A stretch of DNA of 46,521 bases from contig QHUT01000072.1 of the NCBI GenBank assembly GCA_003222055.1, forward strand, positions 1-46,521, written 5' to 3'. A program made the position numbers and the translations under genes. This document shows, piece by piece, positions 15,832 through 25,668 of this stretch. The number at the start of each line of letters is the position of its first letter. The stretch's first letter is position 1. A model generated the notes under the pieces. It was not told where the DNA came from. It did no database searches and saw only the letters and a program-made list of their open reading frames with translations. This DNA comes from Gemmatimonadota bacterium (GTDB lineage: Bacteria > Gemmatimonadota > Gemmatimonadetes > Gemmatimonadales > GWC2-71-9).

Positions 15832-17729
15832 GAGTGCGCGGGCGATTCCTCCGCCGCGAGCGCACGCACGCGGGCGGCGATCGCGCTGCCCGTGAGGCCG
15901 ACGTCCGCGAGCTGCTGGGCGCGGGGCGCGTGCTCGTAGGTCCGATCGGGCGCCCCGAGCAGGCCGACGCGCACCTCCGGGGCCACCGTGGCGACGAGTC
16001 CCGCAAGCTGGGCGCCGAAGCCGTTGGTTACGGTCCCGTCCTCCACCGTGACGAGCAGGCGATGGTCGCGCACCAGGCCGTCCAGCAGCTCGCGGTCCAT
16101 CGGCTTCATGAACCGGCAGTTCACGACGGTGACGTCGAGCCCGTCGGCGGCGAGCAACTCCGCCGCGGCCACCGCCGGCTGGCACATCGCGCCGACCGCG
16201 AGCAGCGCGCATTCCCGACCCTTGCGCAGGATTTCCCACGTGCCGTAGGGGATGGGCGCCACTTCGGCCGCGGGGGGAGCCTCACCCGGGGCCCGGTCGC
16301 GCGGGTATCGGATCGAGAACGGCCCGTCGGCATGCTCCAGGGCGCAGCGCAGCAGCCCGATCAATTCGGCGCTGTCCTTGGGGGCCGTCACCGTCATGTT
16401 CGGGACCGCGAGCAGGTACGCGATGTCGTACAGACCCATGTGCGTCTGGCCGTCTTCGCCGACCATGCCGGCGCGGTCGAGACAGAACAGCACCGGCAGT
16501 CGCTGGATCGCCACGTCGTGGATGATGCTGTCGTACGCGCGCTGCAGGAACGTTGAATAGATCGCGACCACCGGGCGGATCCCCTGCGTGGCGAGCCCGG
16601 CGGCGAACGTCACGGCGTGCGCCTCCGCGATGCCGACGTCGAAGAACCGATCGGGCCATTTTTTCTGGAACACGCCGGTGCCCGTGCCCGACGGCATGGC
16701 CGCGGTGATCGCCACGAGCTTGGGGTACTCCCCGGCGAGCTGCCCCAGCGCTTCGCCGAACACCGCCGTCCACTGCGGCGGTCCCGCTTTGACGGGTCGC
16801 AGCTCGCCCGTGACGGGGTCGTAGGGCGCGCGGGCGTGATACTTCTCCGTGTCGGGATGCGGCAGGGGGAAGCCTTTGCCCTTCTCAGTAATCACGTGCA
16901 CCACGCGGGGGCCTCTGAGCGTCTTCACGATCTCCAGGGTCTGCACCATTTGCGCGATGTTGTGCCCGTCGATCGGCCCGAAATAGCGGAACCCCAGCTC
17001 CTCGAACAGCATTCCCGGCGACCAGAAGTTCTTGATGCTCTCCTCCATCGTCTTGGCGAAATCGACGAGCTTCTGCCCGCCGACGACATGGGAGACGGAC
17101 TCGATCAGCCCCTTCATGCGCTCGCGGATCCGCACCGTGATCGGACTCGCGATGATGGAGCCCAGGTACTTGTTGATGGCGCCGACGTTGGGCGCGATCG
17201 ACATGCCGTTGTCGTTCAGCACCATGATGACGTCGCGACCCGAGTGGCCCGCATTGTTCATCGCCTCGTACGGCAGGCCGCACGTGAGCGCGCCGTCGCC
17301 CACCACGGCGACGACCTTGAACTGCTCGCCTTTGAGGTCGCGTGCCGTGGCGATCCCGAACGCGGCCGAGAGGCCCGTGCCCGCGTGCCCCGCGCCGAAC
17401 TGGTCGTGGGGACTCTCGTCGCGCCGCAGGAATCCCGACAGGCCAGCCGGCTGACGCAGCGTGGGGAGGCGGTCGTTGCGGCCGGTGAGGATCTTCCACG
17501 GGTAGCCCTGGTGCCCGACGTCCCACACGATCCGGTCGCGCGGCGAGTCGAAGCAGTAGCACAGCGCGACCGTCAGCTCGACGACCCCCAGCCCGGCCCC
17601 GATGTGCCCCCCCGTCTGAGAGACGACCTCGATCAGACGGCGGCGCACCTCGTCGGCGAGCGGCTGGAGCTGGTCCTTGGAGAGCCGCCTGACGTCCGCG
17701 GGACCCGCGATCGAATCAAGAAGAGCCAA
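15828..17729 (-). CDS. dxs: 1-deoxy-D-xylulose-5-phosphate synthase
   Basis: First step of the MEP isoprenoid pathway: pyruvate plus glyceraldehyde-3-phosphate, with thiamine diphosphate. 633 residues, the usual length. Seen: WDVGHQGYPWKILTGR, the ThDP motif VGDGALTCGLPYEAMNNAG, the transketolase Pyr domain with DVGIAEAHAVTFAAGLA and the DRAGMVGEDGQTHMG loop. Start: TTG 17729 has GGAAAGG a few bases upstream and begins LALLDSIAG. The frame stays open to 17816, but that extra part is the translated palindromic repeat at 17747-17824 and is not protein-like. ispA, for the same pathway branch, lies 114 bases upstream. Confidence 0.95.
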   Translation of the reverse strand: MALLDSIAGPADVRRLSKDQLQPLADEVRRRLIEVVSQTGGHIGAGLGVVELTVALCYCFDSPRDRIVWDVGHQGYPWKILTGRNDRLPTLRQPAGLSGFLRRDESPHDQFGAGHAGTGLSAAFGIATARDLKGEQFKVVAVVGDGALTCGLPYEAMNNAGHSGRDVIMVLNDNGMSIAPNVGAINKYLGSIIASPITVRIRERMKGLIESVSHVVGGQKLVDFAKTMEESIKNFWSPGMLFEELGFRYFGPIDGHNIAQMVQTLEIVKTLRGPRVVHVITEKGKGFPLPHPDTEKYHARAPYDPVTGELRPVKAGPPQWTAVFGEALGQLAGEYPKLVAITAAMPSGTGTGVFQKKWPDRFFDVGIAEAHAVTFAAGLATQGIRPVVAIYSTFLQRAYDSIIHDVAIQRLPVLFCLDRAGMVGEDGQTHMGLYDIAYLLAVPNMTVTAPKDSAELIGLLRCALEHADGPFSIRYPRDRAPGEAPPAAEVAPIPYGTWEILRKGRECALLAVGAMCQPAVAAAELLAADGLDVTVVNCRFMKPMDRELLDGLVRDHRLLVTVEDGTVTNGFGAQLAGLVATVAPEVRVGLLGAPDRTYEHAPRAQQLADVGLTGSAIAARVRALAAEESPAHS

Positions 17730-17746
17730 GGTACCCTTTCCGACAG

Positions 17747-17824
17747 ATTGCGGATTGTGGATTGTGGATTGCGGATTCGAAGGGCGGGTGTCCAATCCGC
17801 AATCCGCAATCCGCAATCCGCAAT
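17747..17824. repeat. Palindromic element A1 (31-16-31), between ispA and dxs
   Basis: Two 31-base arms (17747-17777 and 17794-17824) are inverted copies with two mismatches. Each is four 8-base units of type ATTGCGGA. The 16-base centre is CGAAGGGCGGGTGTCC. Degenerate pieces of the unit continue to about 17840. The element occupies most of the 114-base ispA-dxs gap and ends 17 bases before the TTG start of dxs, so in RNA it would form a long hairpin in front of dxs. Confidence 0.95.
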
Positions 17825-17843
17825 TGGTTAATCCGCAACTGGT

Positions 17844-18767
17844 TCAATTCGGCCTCGTCACAATGTAGTGCGCCAGGCCCGCGAGCGTAGCAGAAACTAA
17901 CCCCGCCTGCCGCAGGCGGTCCACCGCCCGTGCCGCCAGACGCTCCGCTTCGGCCCGCGCGGCGCCCACGCCCAGCAGGGTCGCGAACGTCGACTTGCCG
18001 TCCGCCGCGTCCTTCCCCGCTGTCTTGCCCAGCTGGTCGGAAGTCGCGGTCGCGTCGAGCACGTCGTCGTAGATCTGGAAGGCGAGCCCCACGTCGGCCC
18101 CGTAGCCGCGCAGCGCCTCGCACGCGGCGCCCGGCGCTCCCGCCGCCATGGCGCCGATGACGCAGGCGGCCGAGATGAGCGCGCCGGTCTTGCGGCGATG
18201 GACGTCCTCCAGCGCCGCCGGTGTCAGCCGCCGACCCTCGGCCTCGAGGTCCAGCGCCTGCCCGCCGATCATGCCCCCGGCGCCGGCCGCGCGAAACAGC
18301 TCGAGCGCGATCCGCCGGCGGGCGTCGGGCGTGAGCGCCGCGAGCCCCGCGTCGAGCACCCGCGCGCCCAGGGCGACCATGTGATAGCCCGCCACGACCG
18401 CGGTCCGCACGTCGAAGGCACGGTGCGTCGTGGGCCGCCCGCGGCGCAGGTCGTCGTTGTCCATGCAGGGAAGATCGTCGTGCACGAGCGAGTAGGCATG
18501 CACCACCTCGACCGCGGCCGCGAGCTCGGCCACGTGCTCCGACGCGCCCCCCCCGCCCACCGCCTCGGCCGCGGCAAAGACGAGCGTCGGCCGCAGCCGC
18601 TTCCCGGTGGAGAGCAGGCTGTAGCGCATGGCCGCGGGCACCGGGCCGGGCCACCACTGCCCCGCCCGCACCCCCCAGGACTCCAAGACCGCGTCCACGC
18701 GGGTCCGGGCCTCGGCGAGGTACGCCTCCAGTGCGCGGTCAGCCGTCGAGGTCTTCAACCCGGACAT
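17844..18767 (-). CDS. ispA: Polyprenyl (farnesyl/geranylgeranyl) diphosphate synthase
   Basis: Condenses IPP with allylic diphosphates. 307 residues. First Asp-rich motif DDLPCMDNDDLRRGRPTTH and second motif FQIYDDVLDAT are intact, with GKRLRPTLVFAAAEA (about 54-68) ahead of them. The FARM region has the DDxxxxD form used by bacterial FPP/GGPP synthases; exact chain length cannot be told. ATG 18767 overlaps the end of xseB by 29 bases, the classical xseB-ispA-dxs order. No strong ribosome site, so coupling is likely. Confidence 0.93.
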   Translation of the reverse strand: MSGLKTSTADRALEAYLAEARTRVDAVLESWGVRAGQWWPGPVPAAMRYSLLSTGKRLRPTLVFAAAEAVGGGGASEHVAELAAAVEVVHAYSLVHDDLPCMDNDDLRRGRPTTHRAFDVRTAVVAGYHMVALGARVLDAGLAALTPDARRRIALELFRAAGAGGMIGGQALDLEAEGRRLTPAALEDVHRRKTGALISAACVIGAMAAGAPGAACEALRGYGADVGLAFQIYDDVLDATATSDQLGKTAGKDAADGKSTFATLLGVGAARAEAERLAARAVDRLRQAGLVSATLAGLAHYIVTRPN

Positions 18768-18972
18768 TGCCGGCCTGATCGGCGAGGACCTGCTTGACCT
18801 GGGCCTCGGCGGCGGTGAGGCGCTCCCGCGCCTGCCGCAGGCGCTCGACCCCTTCCTCGAACAGCTTGAGGGCGGCGTCCAGGTCGAGCTCCTCGCCCTC
18901 GAGCCGGCGCACGATTTCCTCGAGCCGCTCGAGCTGCTCGGCAAAGTTGAGAGGCTCGCGGGCGCGCGCCAT
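18739..18972 (-). CDS. xseB: Exodeoxyribonuclease VII small subunit
   Basis: 77 residues. Binds the large subunit XseA in the single-strand exonuclease VII complex. Typical sequence: NFAEQLERLEEIVRRLEGEELDLDAALKLFEEGVERL. Its start shares one base with the xseA stop (TGATG), and ispA begins inside its 3' end. Confidence 0.95.
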   Translation of the reverse strand: MARAREPLNFAEQLERLEEIVRRLEGEELDLDAALKLFEEGVERLRQARERLTAAEAQVKQVLADQAGNVRVEDLDG

Positions 18973-20129
18973 CAGGATTCCGTCACCCGGGCGGCCACGG
19001 TGCCATCGGTGACGCGCAGTCGGAACGGCAGCGCCGGCGTGAACTGCGCGACCCGCTTCAGCACGCGGCCCTGCTCGTCCCGCGCCAGCGCATAGCCGCG
19101 CTCGAGGATGCGAAGCGGCGACAGCGCGTCGAGCCGACCGGCGAGGCCGGCGAGCGCCTGTCGGTGCCGCTCCAGCCGCCGCTCCAGGACGCCGGTGAGG
19201 CGGTCGAAGCCGCGATCAAGGCGCTCGGCCACCCGACTGGAGCGTGCCGCGAGCCCCCGCGCCAGCCGCGCGCCGAGATGGTCCAGGTCGACCAACACCT
19301 CGGCGGCATCGGGCGTAGCCGCCTCGGCGGCCGCGGAGGGCGTGGGCGCGCGCAGGTCGGCCACCAGATCGCACAGCGTCACGTCGGTCTCGTGTCCGAC
19401 GGCCGAGATCACGGGCACGGGAAGCGCCGCCACGGCGCGGGCCACGCGCTCGTGATTGAAGGTCCAGAGATCCTCGCGCGAGCCGCCGCCGCGCCCGATG
19501 ATGACCAGATCGAGGCCCTGGAGCCGCGTCACCAGGGCGAGCGCCCCGCGAATCTCGCCCTCCGCCCCATCGCCCTGGACGCGCGTCGGGACCACGAGCA
19601 GTTCGGCGACGGGCCAGCGCCGGGTGGTCACCGCGATGATGTCGCGCAGCGCCGCTCCGTCGGGGCTCGTCACGACCGCGATGCGCCGCGGGTAGCGGGG
19701 CAGACGCCGCTTGCGCGCCGGATCGAGCAGCCCGTCCTTGGTGAGCGCCGCCTTGGCCTTCTCGAACGCGACCTGCCACAGTCCACCGGCTTCGGTCGAC
19801 AGCAGGTCCAGCACGGTGAGGCGAAACTCCCCCTTCTCTTCCCACAGGGTGGGCCGGGCGAAGACGAACACCTGCATGCCGTCCGCGGGGGGCGCGGGTA
19901 GCCGGCGGTTGTCCTTCTGGAACATGACGCAGCGCAGCTGCGCGGTCCGGTCGCGCAGCCCGAAGTACCAATGCCCGCTCTGCCACGCCTTGAATCCGCT
20001 CACCTCGCCCCGCACCCACAGCGGCGCGAGCCCCGCCTCGACCACGGCCCGCGCGCGCCGGGTCACCTGCGTCACGGTCCAGGCGCCCTCGGGGGAGACC
20101 CCGGCGAACAGATCTAAGATTTCGCCCAT
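18972..20129 (-). CDS. xseA: Exodeoxyribonuclease VII large subunit
   Basis: Catalytic subunit for degradation of single-stranded DNA in both directions. 385 residues. An N-terminal OB fold ([23 protein letters not shown], about 38-60) precedes the exonuclease domain with [34 protein letters not shown] and [14 protein letters not shown]. The C-terminal coiled coil is shorter than in E. coli. It overlaps the folD end by 16 bases and is coupled to xseB. Confidence 0.95.
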   Translation of the reverse strand: MGEILDLFAGVSPEGAWTVTQVTRRARAVVEAGLAPLWVRGEVSGFKAWQSGHWYFGLRDRTAQLRCVMFQKDNRRLPAPPADGMQVFVFARPTLWEEKGEFRLTVLDLLSTEAGGLWQVAFEKAKAALTKDGLLDPARKRRLPRYPRRIAVVTSPDGAALRDIIAVTTRRWPVAELLVVPTRVQGDGAEGEIRGALALVTRLQGLDLVIIGRGGGSREDLWTFNHERVARAVAALPVPVISAVGHETDVTLCDLVADLRAPTPSAAAEAATPDAAEVLVDLDHLGARLARGLAARSSRVAERLDRGFDRLTGVLERRLERHRQALAGLAGRLDALSPLRILERGYALARDEQGRVLKRVAQFTPALPFRLRVTDGTVAARVTES

Positions 20130-21001
20130 TGGCGAGCTGCCTGGACGGTATTGAAAAGCAGCATCGTGATGGTCATGGGACCCACGCCTCCCGGTACGGG
20201 CGTGATGGCTCCCGCCACCTGCTTCGCCTCGTTGAACTTCACGTCCCCCACGAGGCGGTAGCCCTTCTTGGTGGCGGGGTCGTCCACGCGATTCGTGCCC
20301 ACGTCGATTACCACCGCGCCGGGCTTGATCATGTCACCCGTCACGAACTCCGGCTTTCCCATCGCCACGATCAGAATGTCGGCCAGGCGGGTCACCGCCT
20401 TGATCTCGCGCGTGCGCGAGTGGCACACCGTGACGGTGGCGTTGCCGCCCGGCCCGTCCTGCAGCAGCAGGGCGGCCATGGGACGGCCGACGATGTTGGA
20501 GCGGCCCACGATCACGGCATGCTTGCCGGTCGTGTCGATCCCGCTGCGCACCAGCAGCTGTTGCACGCCGAACGGCGTGGCGGGCCGAAACCCCGTGGGG
20601 TCCCCGATCGACACCTTGCCGACGTTCTCGGGGTGGAAGCCGTCCACATCCTTGGCGGGCGCCACGCGACCCAGCACCTTCTGCGAGTCGATCTGCTTGG
20701 GCAGCGGCAGCTGTACCAGGATGCCGTGGATCTTCGAATCCGCGTTGAGCCGATCCACCAGCGCCAGCAGCTCGGCCTGCGTCGTCTCCTTCGGGAGGCG
20801 TACCGTCTCGTGGTGGAGCCCTGCTTCCTCGCAGGCCTTGCCCTTCATCCGGACGTAGGTGGCGGAGGCGGGGTTGTCACCGACGAGGACGGCGGCCAGG
20901 CCCGGCGTGACGCCCCGGCTGGCGAGGGCGCGCAGCTCGCCCTCGAGCTCCGCGCGCATCGCAAGGCCCGTGGCGGTGCCGTCGATCAGCCTAGCGGGCA
21001 A
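20114..21001 (-). CDS. folD: Methylenetetrahydrofolate dehydrogenase/cyclohydrolase
   Basis: Bifunctional one-carbon enzyme interconverting 5,10-methylene-THF and 10-formyl-THF with NADP. 295 residues. Seen: [13 protein letters not shown] with the catalytic Lys, [36 protein letters not shown] for the cofactor and the C-terminal [12 protein letters not shown]. Start is TTG 21001, overlapping the rny stop by 11 bases; no in-frame ATG lies nearer than residue 15, which would cut the first helix. Confidence 0.95.
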   Translation of the reverse strand: MPARLIDGTATGLAMRAELEGELRALASRGVTPGLAAVLVGDNPASATYVRMKGKACEEAGLHHETVRLPKETTQAELLALVDRLNADSKIHGILVQLPLPKQIDSQKVLGRVAPAKDVDGFHPENVGKVSIGDPTGFRPATPFGVQQLLVRSGIDTTGKHAVIVGRSNIVGRPMAALLLQDGPGGNATVTVCHSRTREIKAVTRLADILIVAMGKPEFVTGDMIKPGAVVIDVGTNRVDDPATKKGYRLVGDVKFNEAKQVAGAITPVPGGVGPMTITMLLFNTVQAARQWAKS

Positions 21002-22505
21002 AGTCCACCGCGCGGGTCTCGCGGATGACGACGACCTTGATCTGCCCCGGGTATTGCAGCTCGCGCTCGATCTTGCGCGCGATCTGGTCGGAGAGCTCGC
21101 CCGCCTTCCCGTCGTCGATCGCGCTCGGTGTCACGACGACGCGCACCTCCCGGCCCGCCTGAATCGCAAAGACCTTCTCGACGCCCGCGAACTCGCCGGC
21201 GAGCTGCTCGAGCTGCGTGAGCCGCTTGACGTAGGTCTCGAACGCCTCGCGCCGGGCCCCCGGACGCGACCCGGAGACGGCGTCCGCCGCCTGCACGATC
21301 ACGCTGATCGGCGACTCGTGCGCCACGTCGTCGTGGTGCGCCGCGATGCAGTTGATCACGATCGGATGCTCGCCGTGCTTGGTCGCCACCTCCACTCCCA
21401 GCTGCACGTGGGTGCCGTCGTGCTCGTGGGTGAGCACCTTGCCGACGTCGTGCAGCAGCGCGCCGCGCTTGGCGAGCTGCGCGTCGAGCTTCAGCTCGGT
21501 AGCCATGATCCCGGCGAGCCAGGCGACTTCCTTCGAGTGCTCGAGGATGTTCTGGCCGTAGGATGTGCGGTAGCGCATCCGGCCCACCAGCTTGACCAGC
21601 TCGGGGTGCATACCCTTGATGCCGGTCTCGTACACGGCCTGCTCCCCCGCCTCCACGATCGACGCCTCCACCTCCACGCGCGCCTTCTCCACGACTTCCT
21701 CGATGCGACCCGGATGAATGCGCCCGTCGGCGATCAGGCGCTCGAGCGCGAGGCGCCCCACCTCGCGCCGCACCGGGTCGAAGCACGACACGACGACCGT
21801 GTCGGGGGTGTCGTCGATGATCACGTCCACACCGGTCGCGGCTTCGAACGCCCGGATGTTGCGGCCCTCCCGACCGATGATCCGGCCCTTCATCTCGTCG
21901 GAGGGCAGCGCGACTGTCGAGACGGTGGTCTCGGCCGTGGATTCCGGGGCGAGCCGCTGGATGGCGAGCGCGAGGATTTTCTTCGCTTCCTTGTCGGCGT
22001 TGCGGCGCGCCTGCTCTTTCAGGTCCCGCCCGAGGGCGGCGGCCTCGTTCCGGGCCTCGTCCTCGAGGTGTCGCAACAGCTCCTGCTTGGCCTCCTGCGC
22101 CGTGAGCCCGGCGACGTGCTCGAGCCGGGCACGAACGGCGAGCTCCTGCGCGGCGAGCGCCTGCTCGCGCTCCTCGAGCGCGCGGCCCCGCTGCTCGATC
22201 CCCCGCGCGCGCTCCTCCAGCCCCGTCAGCCGCTGCTCGACCACCTGCTCGCGCCGCTCGGTCTCGCGGCGGCGGCGCGCCGCGTCCTGCTCGAACGTCT
22301 CGCGCGCCTGCATCAGCTCCTCGCGCGCCGCCAGCACCACGCGCTGGCGCGCGTCCGCCAGGAGCCGCTCGCTCTCCGCCGCCGCCGCCCGCGCCGCGGC
22401 GTCCGCCGTGCGCCGCTCGACCCGGCGCCCCACCGCGTAGAACGCCACGCCGGCCGCGACGCCTCCGCCGAGGAGGCCTGCGACAATCCCCAGCACGTCC
22501 ACCAT
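20991..22505 (-). CDS. rny: Ribonuclease Y
   Basis: Membrane-bound endoribonuclease that starts mRNA decay. 504 residues. N-terminal membrane helix (about 5-24), long coiled coil (about 30-200), KH domain ([19 protein letters not shown]) and HD domain with the metal pair in [17 protein letters not shown]. Start: ATG 22505 has GGAG nine bases upstream and leads straight into the membrane helix; an in-frame GTG at 22523 has a poorly spaced site. zapA ends 49 bases upstream. Confidence 0.95.
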   Translation of the reverse strand: MVDVLGIVAGLLGGGVAAGVAFYAVGRRVERRTADAAARAAAAESERLLADARQRVVLAAREELMQARETFEQDAARRRRETERREQVVEQRLTGLEERARGIEQRGRALEEREQALAAQELAVRARLEHVAGLTAQEAKQELLRHLEDEARNEAAALGRDLKEQARRNADKEAKKILALAIQRLAPESTAETTVSTVALPSDEMKGRIIGREGRNIRAFEAATGVDVIIDDTPDTVVVSCFDPVRREVGRLALERLIADGRIHPGRIEEVVEKARVEVEASIVEAGEQAVYETGIKGMHPELVKLVGRMRYRTSYGQNILEHSKEVAWLAGIMATELKLDAQLAKRGALLHDVGKVLTHEHDGTHVQLGVEVATKHGEHPIVINCIAAHHDDVAHESPISVIVQAADAVSGSRPGARREAFETYVKRLTQLEQLAGEFAGVEKVFAIQAGREVRVVVTPSAIDDGKAGELSDQIARKIERELQYPGQIKVVVIRETRAVDFAR

Positions 22506-22554
22506 AGGATCTATCTCCAGCACCGCTCCGCGTGGCAGGCGGAGCGAGACTCGT

Positions 22555-22866
22555 CTAGAGCTGCCCGACGACCGCCTTGCGCTTCCCGGGGGGAAGCAAC
22601 TTCGCCAAATCGTCCGCGAGCGCGGCGAGCCGGGCGGCGACTTCGCGCTCGCCCTTCTTCGCCTGGAACAGCTCGTTCGTGATGTCCAGCGCCGCCAGGA
22701 TCGCCGCCTTGTGCGTCTCCACGATGGGACCCTGCGCCAGCACTTTCTTGAGCGCCTCGTCCACGTACGCCGCGACCTCGCGGGTGTACTCGGGCGCCAG
22801 ATCGGACCGCACCGTGTACTCGTCGCCCCCGATCATCACCTTGACCGCGTGCTTCTTGGTGCTCAT
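22555..22866 (-). CDS. zapA: Cell division protein ZapA-like
   Basis: 103 residues. FtsZ-ring stabiliser in the cytoplasm. The N-terminal half (KHAVKVMIGGDEYTVRSDLAPEYTREVAAYVDEAL) matches the ZapA fold, followed by a helical tail (HKAAILAALDITNELFQAKKGE). ATG overlaps the previous gene's stop by four bases. The pheT-zapA-rny neighbourhood is common in bacteria. Confidence 0.9.
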   Translation of the reverse strand: MSTKKHAVKVMIGGDEYTVRSDLAPEYTREVAAYVDEALKKVLAQGPIVETHKAAILAALDITNELFQAKKGEREVAARLAALADDLAKLLPPGKRKAVVGQL

Positions 22867-23246
22867 GGGACGCCTCCACCTACGCCGGCGGCCCCCCCCG
22901 TCCCCGATCCCCCGGCCGCGCGTCCACCGCCGTTGCCGCCCGAATCGCGCGCCTGCTCCTCGAGGAACGTGAGTCGTGAGAGGAGGTCGTGCACGCGCAG
23001 GCGCGCCGCCTCCACGCGCTGCCGCAGCGCCTTGTTCTCCTGCTCCAGGTCCGCCACGCGGCCGCGCGCCTCGAGATCGAGCTTGGCCCCGCCCGCACCG
23101 CCGCCGCGCGCGCCACTCTCCTTCAAGTCGGCTTCGGCCTTGAGGGCGCGCGCGCGCCAGCCCGTCAGCTCCTCCGCTACGTGGCGGAGGATCGTCTCGA
23201 GCTGGTCGAGCACCTGTCCATCAGCCCTCTCTCCGTCGTACGCCAA
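22863..23246 (-). CDS. Coiled-coil protein between pheT and zapA (ZapB-like by position)
   Basis: 127 residues with the chosen start. Heptads run from about residue 12 to 95 (LDQLETILRHVAEEL, LEQENKALRQRVEAARLRVHDLLSRLTFLEE) and a Gly-rich tail closes the protein. It is coupled to zapA by a four-base overlap, so a ring-associated coiled coil partner is a fair guess, but no family match is certain. Start: TTG 23246 has GGAGGA five bases upstream and lies inside pheT; GTG 23213, with a poorer site, would give 116 residues and no overlap. Confidence 0.65.
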   Translation of the reverse strand: MAYDGERADGQVLDQLETILRHVAEELTGWRARALKAEADLKESGARGGGAGGAKLDLEARGRVADLEQENKALRQRVEAARLRVHDLLSRLTFLEEQARDSGGNGGGRAAGGSGTGGAAGVGGGVP

Positions 23247-25668
23247 GCTCGTCCTCCAGAGCCGCGAGCCCCCGGGCCAGCGCCGCGTCCACCTCCGCCT
23301 CGCGCAGCGTGCGCTCCGGGTCGCGGAAGCTGCAGTGCCACGCGACACCGCGATGGCCGGCGGGGATCCCGGGCCCACGATACTCGTCGAACACGTCGAA
23401 GCGCTCGAGCAGCGGGCCCACGGCGCGCTGCAACACCGCGGCTACCTGCGCGGCGCTCACCCCCCCCGGCAGCACCAACGCCACGTCTCGCTCGGCCGGC
23501 GGCTGTACCGGGAGCGGACGATACACCACGGGAGCCCGGCCCGTCAGCGCCAGGCGGACCTCGAGCCCGAACAACGGGGCGGCCCAGACCGGGGCATCGG
23601 CTTCGAGGGGGCCAGCCCGCCCCACCACCTCTCCTCCCCGTTGCACCGCCACCCACCCCGACTCCCCGCCCGTTGCAGGTTCCACGGTACAACCGGGGGC
23701 GGCGAGGTCTACCGCTAACTCAAAGTGGTGCTTCAAGTCCCATATGTCCATATCAGGTAGTTTCGCACCCTCGGACCAATGCGGCGGCCGGCGGGCGCCC
23801 GTGAGGACAGCGGCGACGGAGGTCCACTCTTCCACGGGGGACCCAGATTCCTTTCGGAACACGGTCCCGACCTCGAACAGTCGGATATCGCGGTTGCGAT
23901 TGGCCCAGTTGTACTCGACCCGTCGCATCAACCCCGGCAGCAGTCGGCGCCGCAGGTGGGCGTCCTCGGCCGACAGCGGGTTGAGAATCGTCACCGAGTC
24001 CGGCCCGTCCGGAGGGCCGAGCGGCATCGTGCGGGCCTCGAGCAGGCCGAGGCGGACCAGGCCCTGGCGGACGCGGGCGCGGGCCTGCTCCTCGGGCGCG
24101 TCGGGGACGGTCCCCGGACGGTAGGGACGCAGCTCATCCGGGAAGGCGTCGTACCCCTTCAGCCGGGCGACCTCCTCGATCAGGTCCACCTCCCGGGTCA
24201 CGTCGGGGCGCCACGCCGGCACCTGGACCGCGAGCCGACCGTCCTTCGGCGCCAGGAAGAAGCCGACGGCGGTGAGCCGTCGCTCGATCTCGCCCGGCTC
24301 GACGGGCATGCCGAGCAAGTGGGCGACGCGCTCCGGCCGGAGAAAGATGGTCTTCTCCTGCTGCGGCTCGGGCCACAGGTCGAGCGGCGGCTCGCGCAGC
24401 TCCCCGCCGGCCACCGCGACGATCAGTTCGATGGCGCGACGCAGCGCGTCCGGCATACCGAGCATGTCGATCCCGCGCTCGAAGCGGTAGCTCGACTCGC
24501 TCGACAGCTCGAGCGCGCGACGGGTGCGCCGGATCCGGGTGGGCTGGAAGTAGGCGCACTCCAGGACCAGGTCGGTCGTGGCCGGGCTCACCTCCGAATC
24601 GGCGCTCCCCATGACTCCCGCGATGATCGTAGGCCGCTTGGCGTCGCAGATCGTGGTCATGTCCGGGGTGAGCGTCCGGGTCAGCCCGTCGAGTGTGACG
24701 ATCTTTTCTCCGGGCTTGGCCCGCCGTACCACGACCGCGGACCCGTTGAGTCTCGCCAAATCGAATGCGTGCAGCGGCTGGTTGAGCTCGAACAGGATGT
24801 AGTTCGTGGCATCGACGACGTTGTTGATCGGACGCTGCCCGATCGAACTCAGACGGCCGGTGAGCCACCCGGGGCTGGGGGCGACCTTCACGCCGCGAAT
24901 CACGGCGATCATGTAGCGCGGAGCGCCTTCCGGATCTTCGAGACGTACCTCGACACCATCGACAACGCCCGAGGTGACGCGCCCGCTCGGGGCGGAGGCG
25001 CGCCTCCGGCCGGCGGGGACGCCGCCCTCGGCGGCCCTCGCCGCGCTCCCCCCCCGAGCGGTGCCGCCGGCCGGAGCCGCGCCTCCAGCGATCGGGGGAA
25101 GCTTGACCGTCCCGCCCAGGACCGCCGCCAGCTCGCGGGCGACCCCCTTGTGGCACAGCAGGTCGGGGCGGTTCGCGGGGACGTCGATGACGATCTGATG
25201 ATCGGCGACGGGCACGGCGTCCACGAACCGGCTCCCCGGCGGCGCGGCGGTGTCGAGCTCGAGGATGCCCGCGTGGTCCTCGCCGAGGCCGAGCTCTTTG
25301 GCCGAGCAGAGCATGCCGTTGGATTCGACGCCGCGGATCTTGCGGCGCTCGAGCTTCAGCCCGCCCGGCAGCGTGGCGCCGACCGGCGCGTAGGGGTAGG
25401 TCTTGCCCGCCTGCACGTTGGGAGCGCCGCACACCACCTCGACCGGTCCGCCGGCTCCACCGGCGTCGACGCGACACAGCGACAGCCGATCGGCGTTAGG
25501 ATGCTTCTTCACCTCCAGCACGCGTCCGATCAGGACGTCGCCGAGGTCCGGGTGCAGGGGCACGACGGCATCCACGGCCGCGACGTGCATCGTGAGCCGC
25601 TCGGCGACCTCGCGTGCGTCCAGCGGGCGACCCAGCAGCGCCTCCAGCCAGCGGCGTGAGACGATCAC
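23221..25668 (-). CDS. pheT: Phenylalanyl-tRNA synthetase beta chain
   Basis: 815 residues. With PheS it charges tRNA-Phe. N-terminal EMAP-like tRNA-binding domain (about 40-150, LEVKKHPNADRLSLCRVD), B3/B4 domain, B5 and the FDX-ACB end (LPVQPPAERDVALVLP). GTG start overlaps the pheS stop by four bases. Odd: between about residues 194 and 233, at the edge of the B3 region, is an Ala/Gly/Arg-rich insert (PIAGGAAPAGGTARGG...) encoded by a 23-base inverted repeat (24994-25086). The reading frame is preserved, so the protein should be functional. Confidence 0.95.
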   Translation of the reverse strand: MIVSRRWLEALLGRPLDAREVAERLTMHVAAVDAVVPLHPDLGDVLIGRVLEVKKHPNADRLSLCRVDAGGAGGPVEVVCGAPNVQAGKTYPYAPVGATLPGGLKLERRKIRGVESNGMLCSAKELGLGEDHAGILELDTAAPPGSRFVDAVPVADHQIVIDVPANRPDLLCHKGVARELAAVLGGTVKLPPIAGGAAPAGGTARGGSAARAAEGGVPAGRRRASAPSGRVTSGVVDGVEVRLEDPEGAPRYMIAVIRGVKVAPSPGWLTGRLSSIGQRPINNVVDATNYILFELNQPLHAFDLARLNGSAVVVRRAKPGEKIVTLDGLTRTLTPDMTTICDAKRPTIIAGVMGSADSEVSPATTDLVLECAYFQPTRIRRTRRALELSSESSYRFERGIDMLGMPDALRRAIELIVAVAGGELREPPLDLWPEPQQEKTIFLRPERVAHLLGMPVEPGEIERRLTAVGFFLAPKDGRLAVQVPAWRPDVTREVDLIEEVARLKGYDAFPDELRPYRPGTVPDAPEEQARARVRQGLVRLGLLEARTMPLGPPDGPDSVTILNPLSAEDAHLRRRLLPGLMRRVEYNWANRNRDIRLFEVGTVFRKESGSPVEEWTSVAAVLTGARRPPHWSEGAKLPDMDIWDLKHHFELAVDLAAPGCTVEPATGGESGWVAVQRGGEVVGRAGPLEADAPVWAAPLFGLEVRLALTGRAPVVYRPLPVQPPAERDVALVLPGGVSAAQVAAVLQRAVGPLLERFDVFDEYRGPGIPAGHRGVAWHCSFRDPERTLREAEVDAALARGLAALEDELGVRRREG
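24994..25086. repeat. In-frame inverted repeat inside pheT
   Basis: Arms 24994-25016 and 25064-25086, 23 bases each, are inverted copies with one mismatch; core GGCCGGCGG. The spacer of 47 bases is also GC-rich and contains smaller hairpins. It encodes about residues 195-225 of PheT, which form a low-complexity insert. Confidence 0.85.

Noticed and set aside
17730-17816. Longer N terminus for dxs
   Set aside because: The extra residues are only the translated palindromic repeat; TTG 17729 has a ribosome site.
20859-22682. Long plus-strand open frame opposite rny and zapA
   Set aside because: Low-complexity Arg/Leu/Asp translation typical of GC-rich antisense.
23779-25659. Long plus-strand open frame opposite pheT
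   Set aside because: It is a shadow of the GC-rich minus-strand gene; no domain, no ribosome site, and pheT is beyond doubt.
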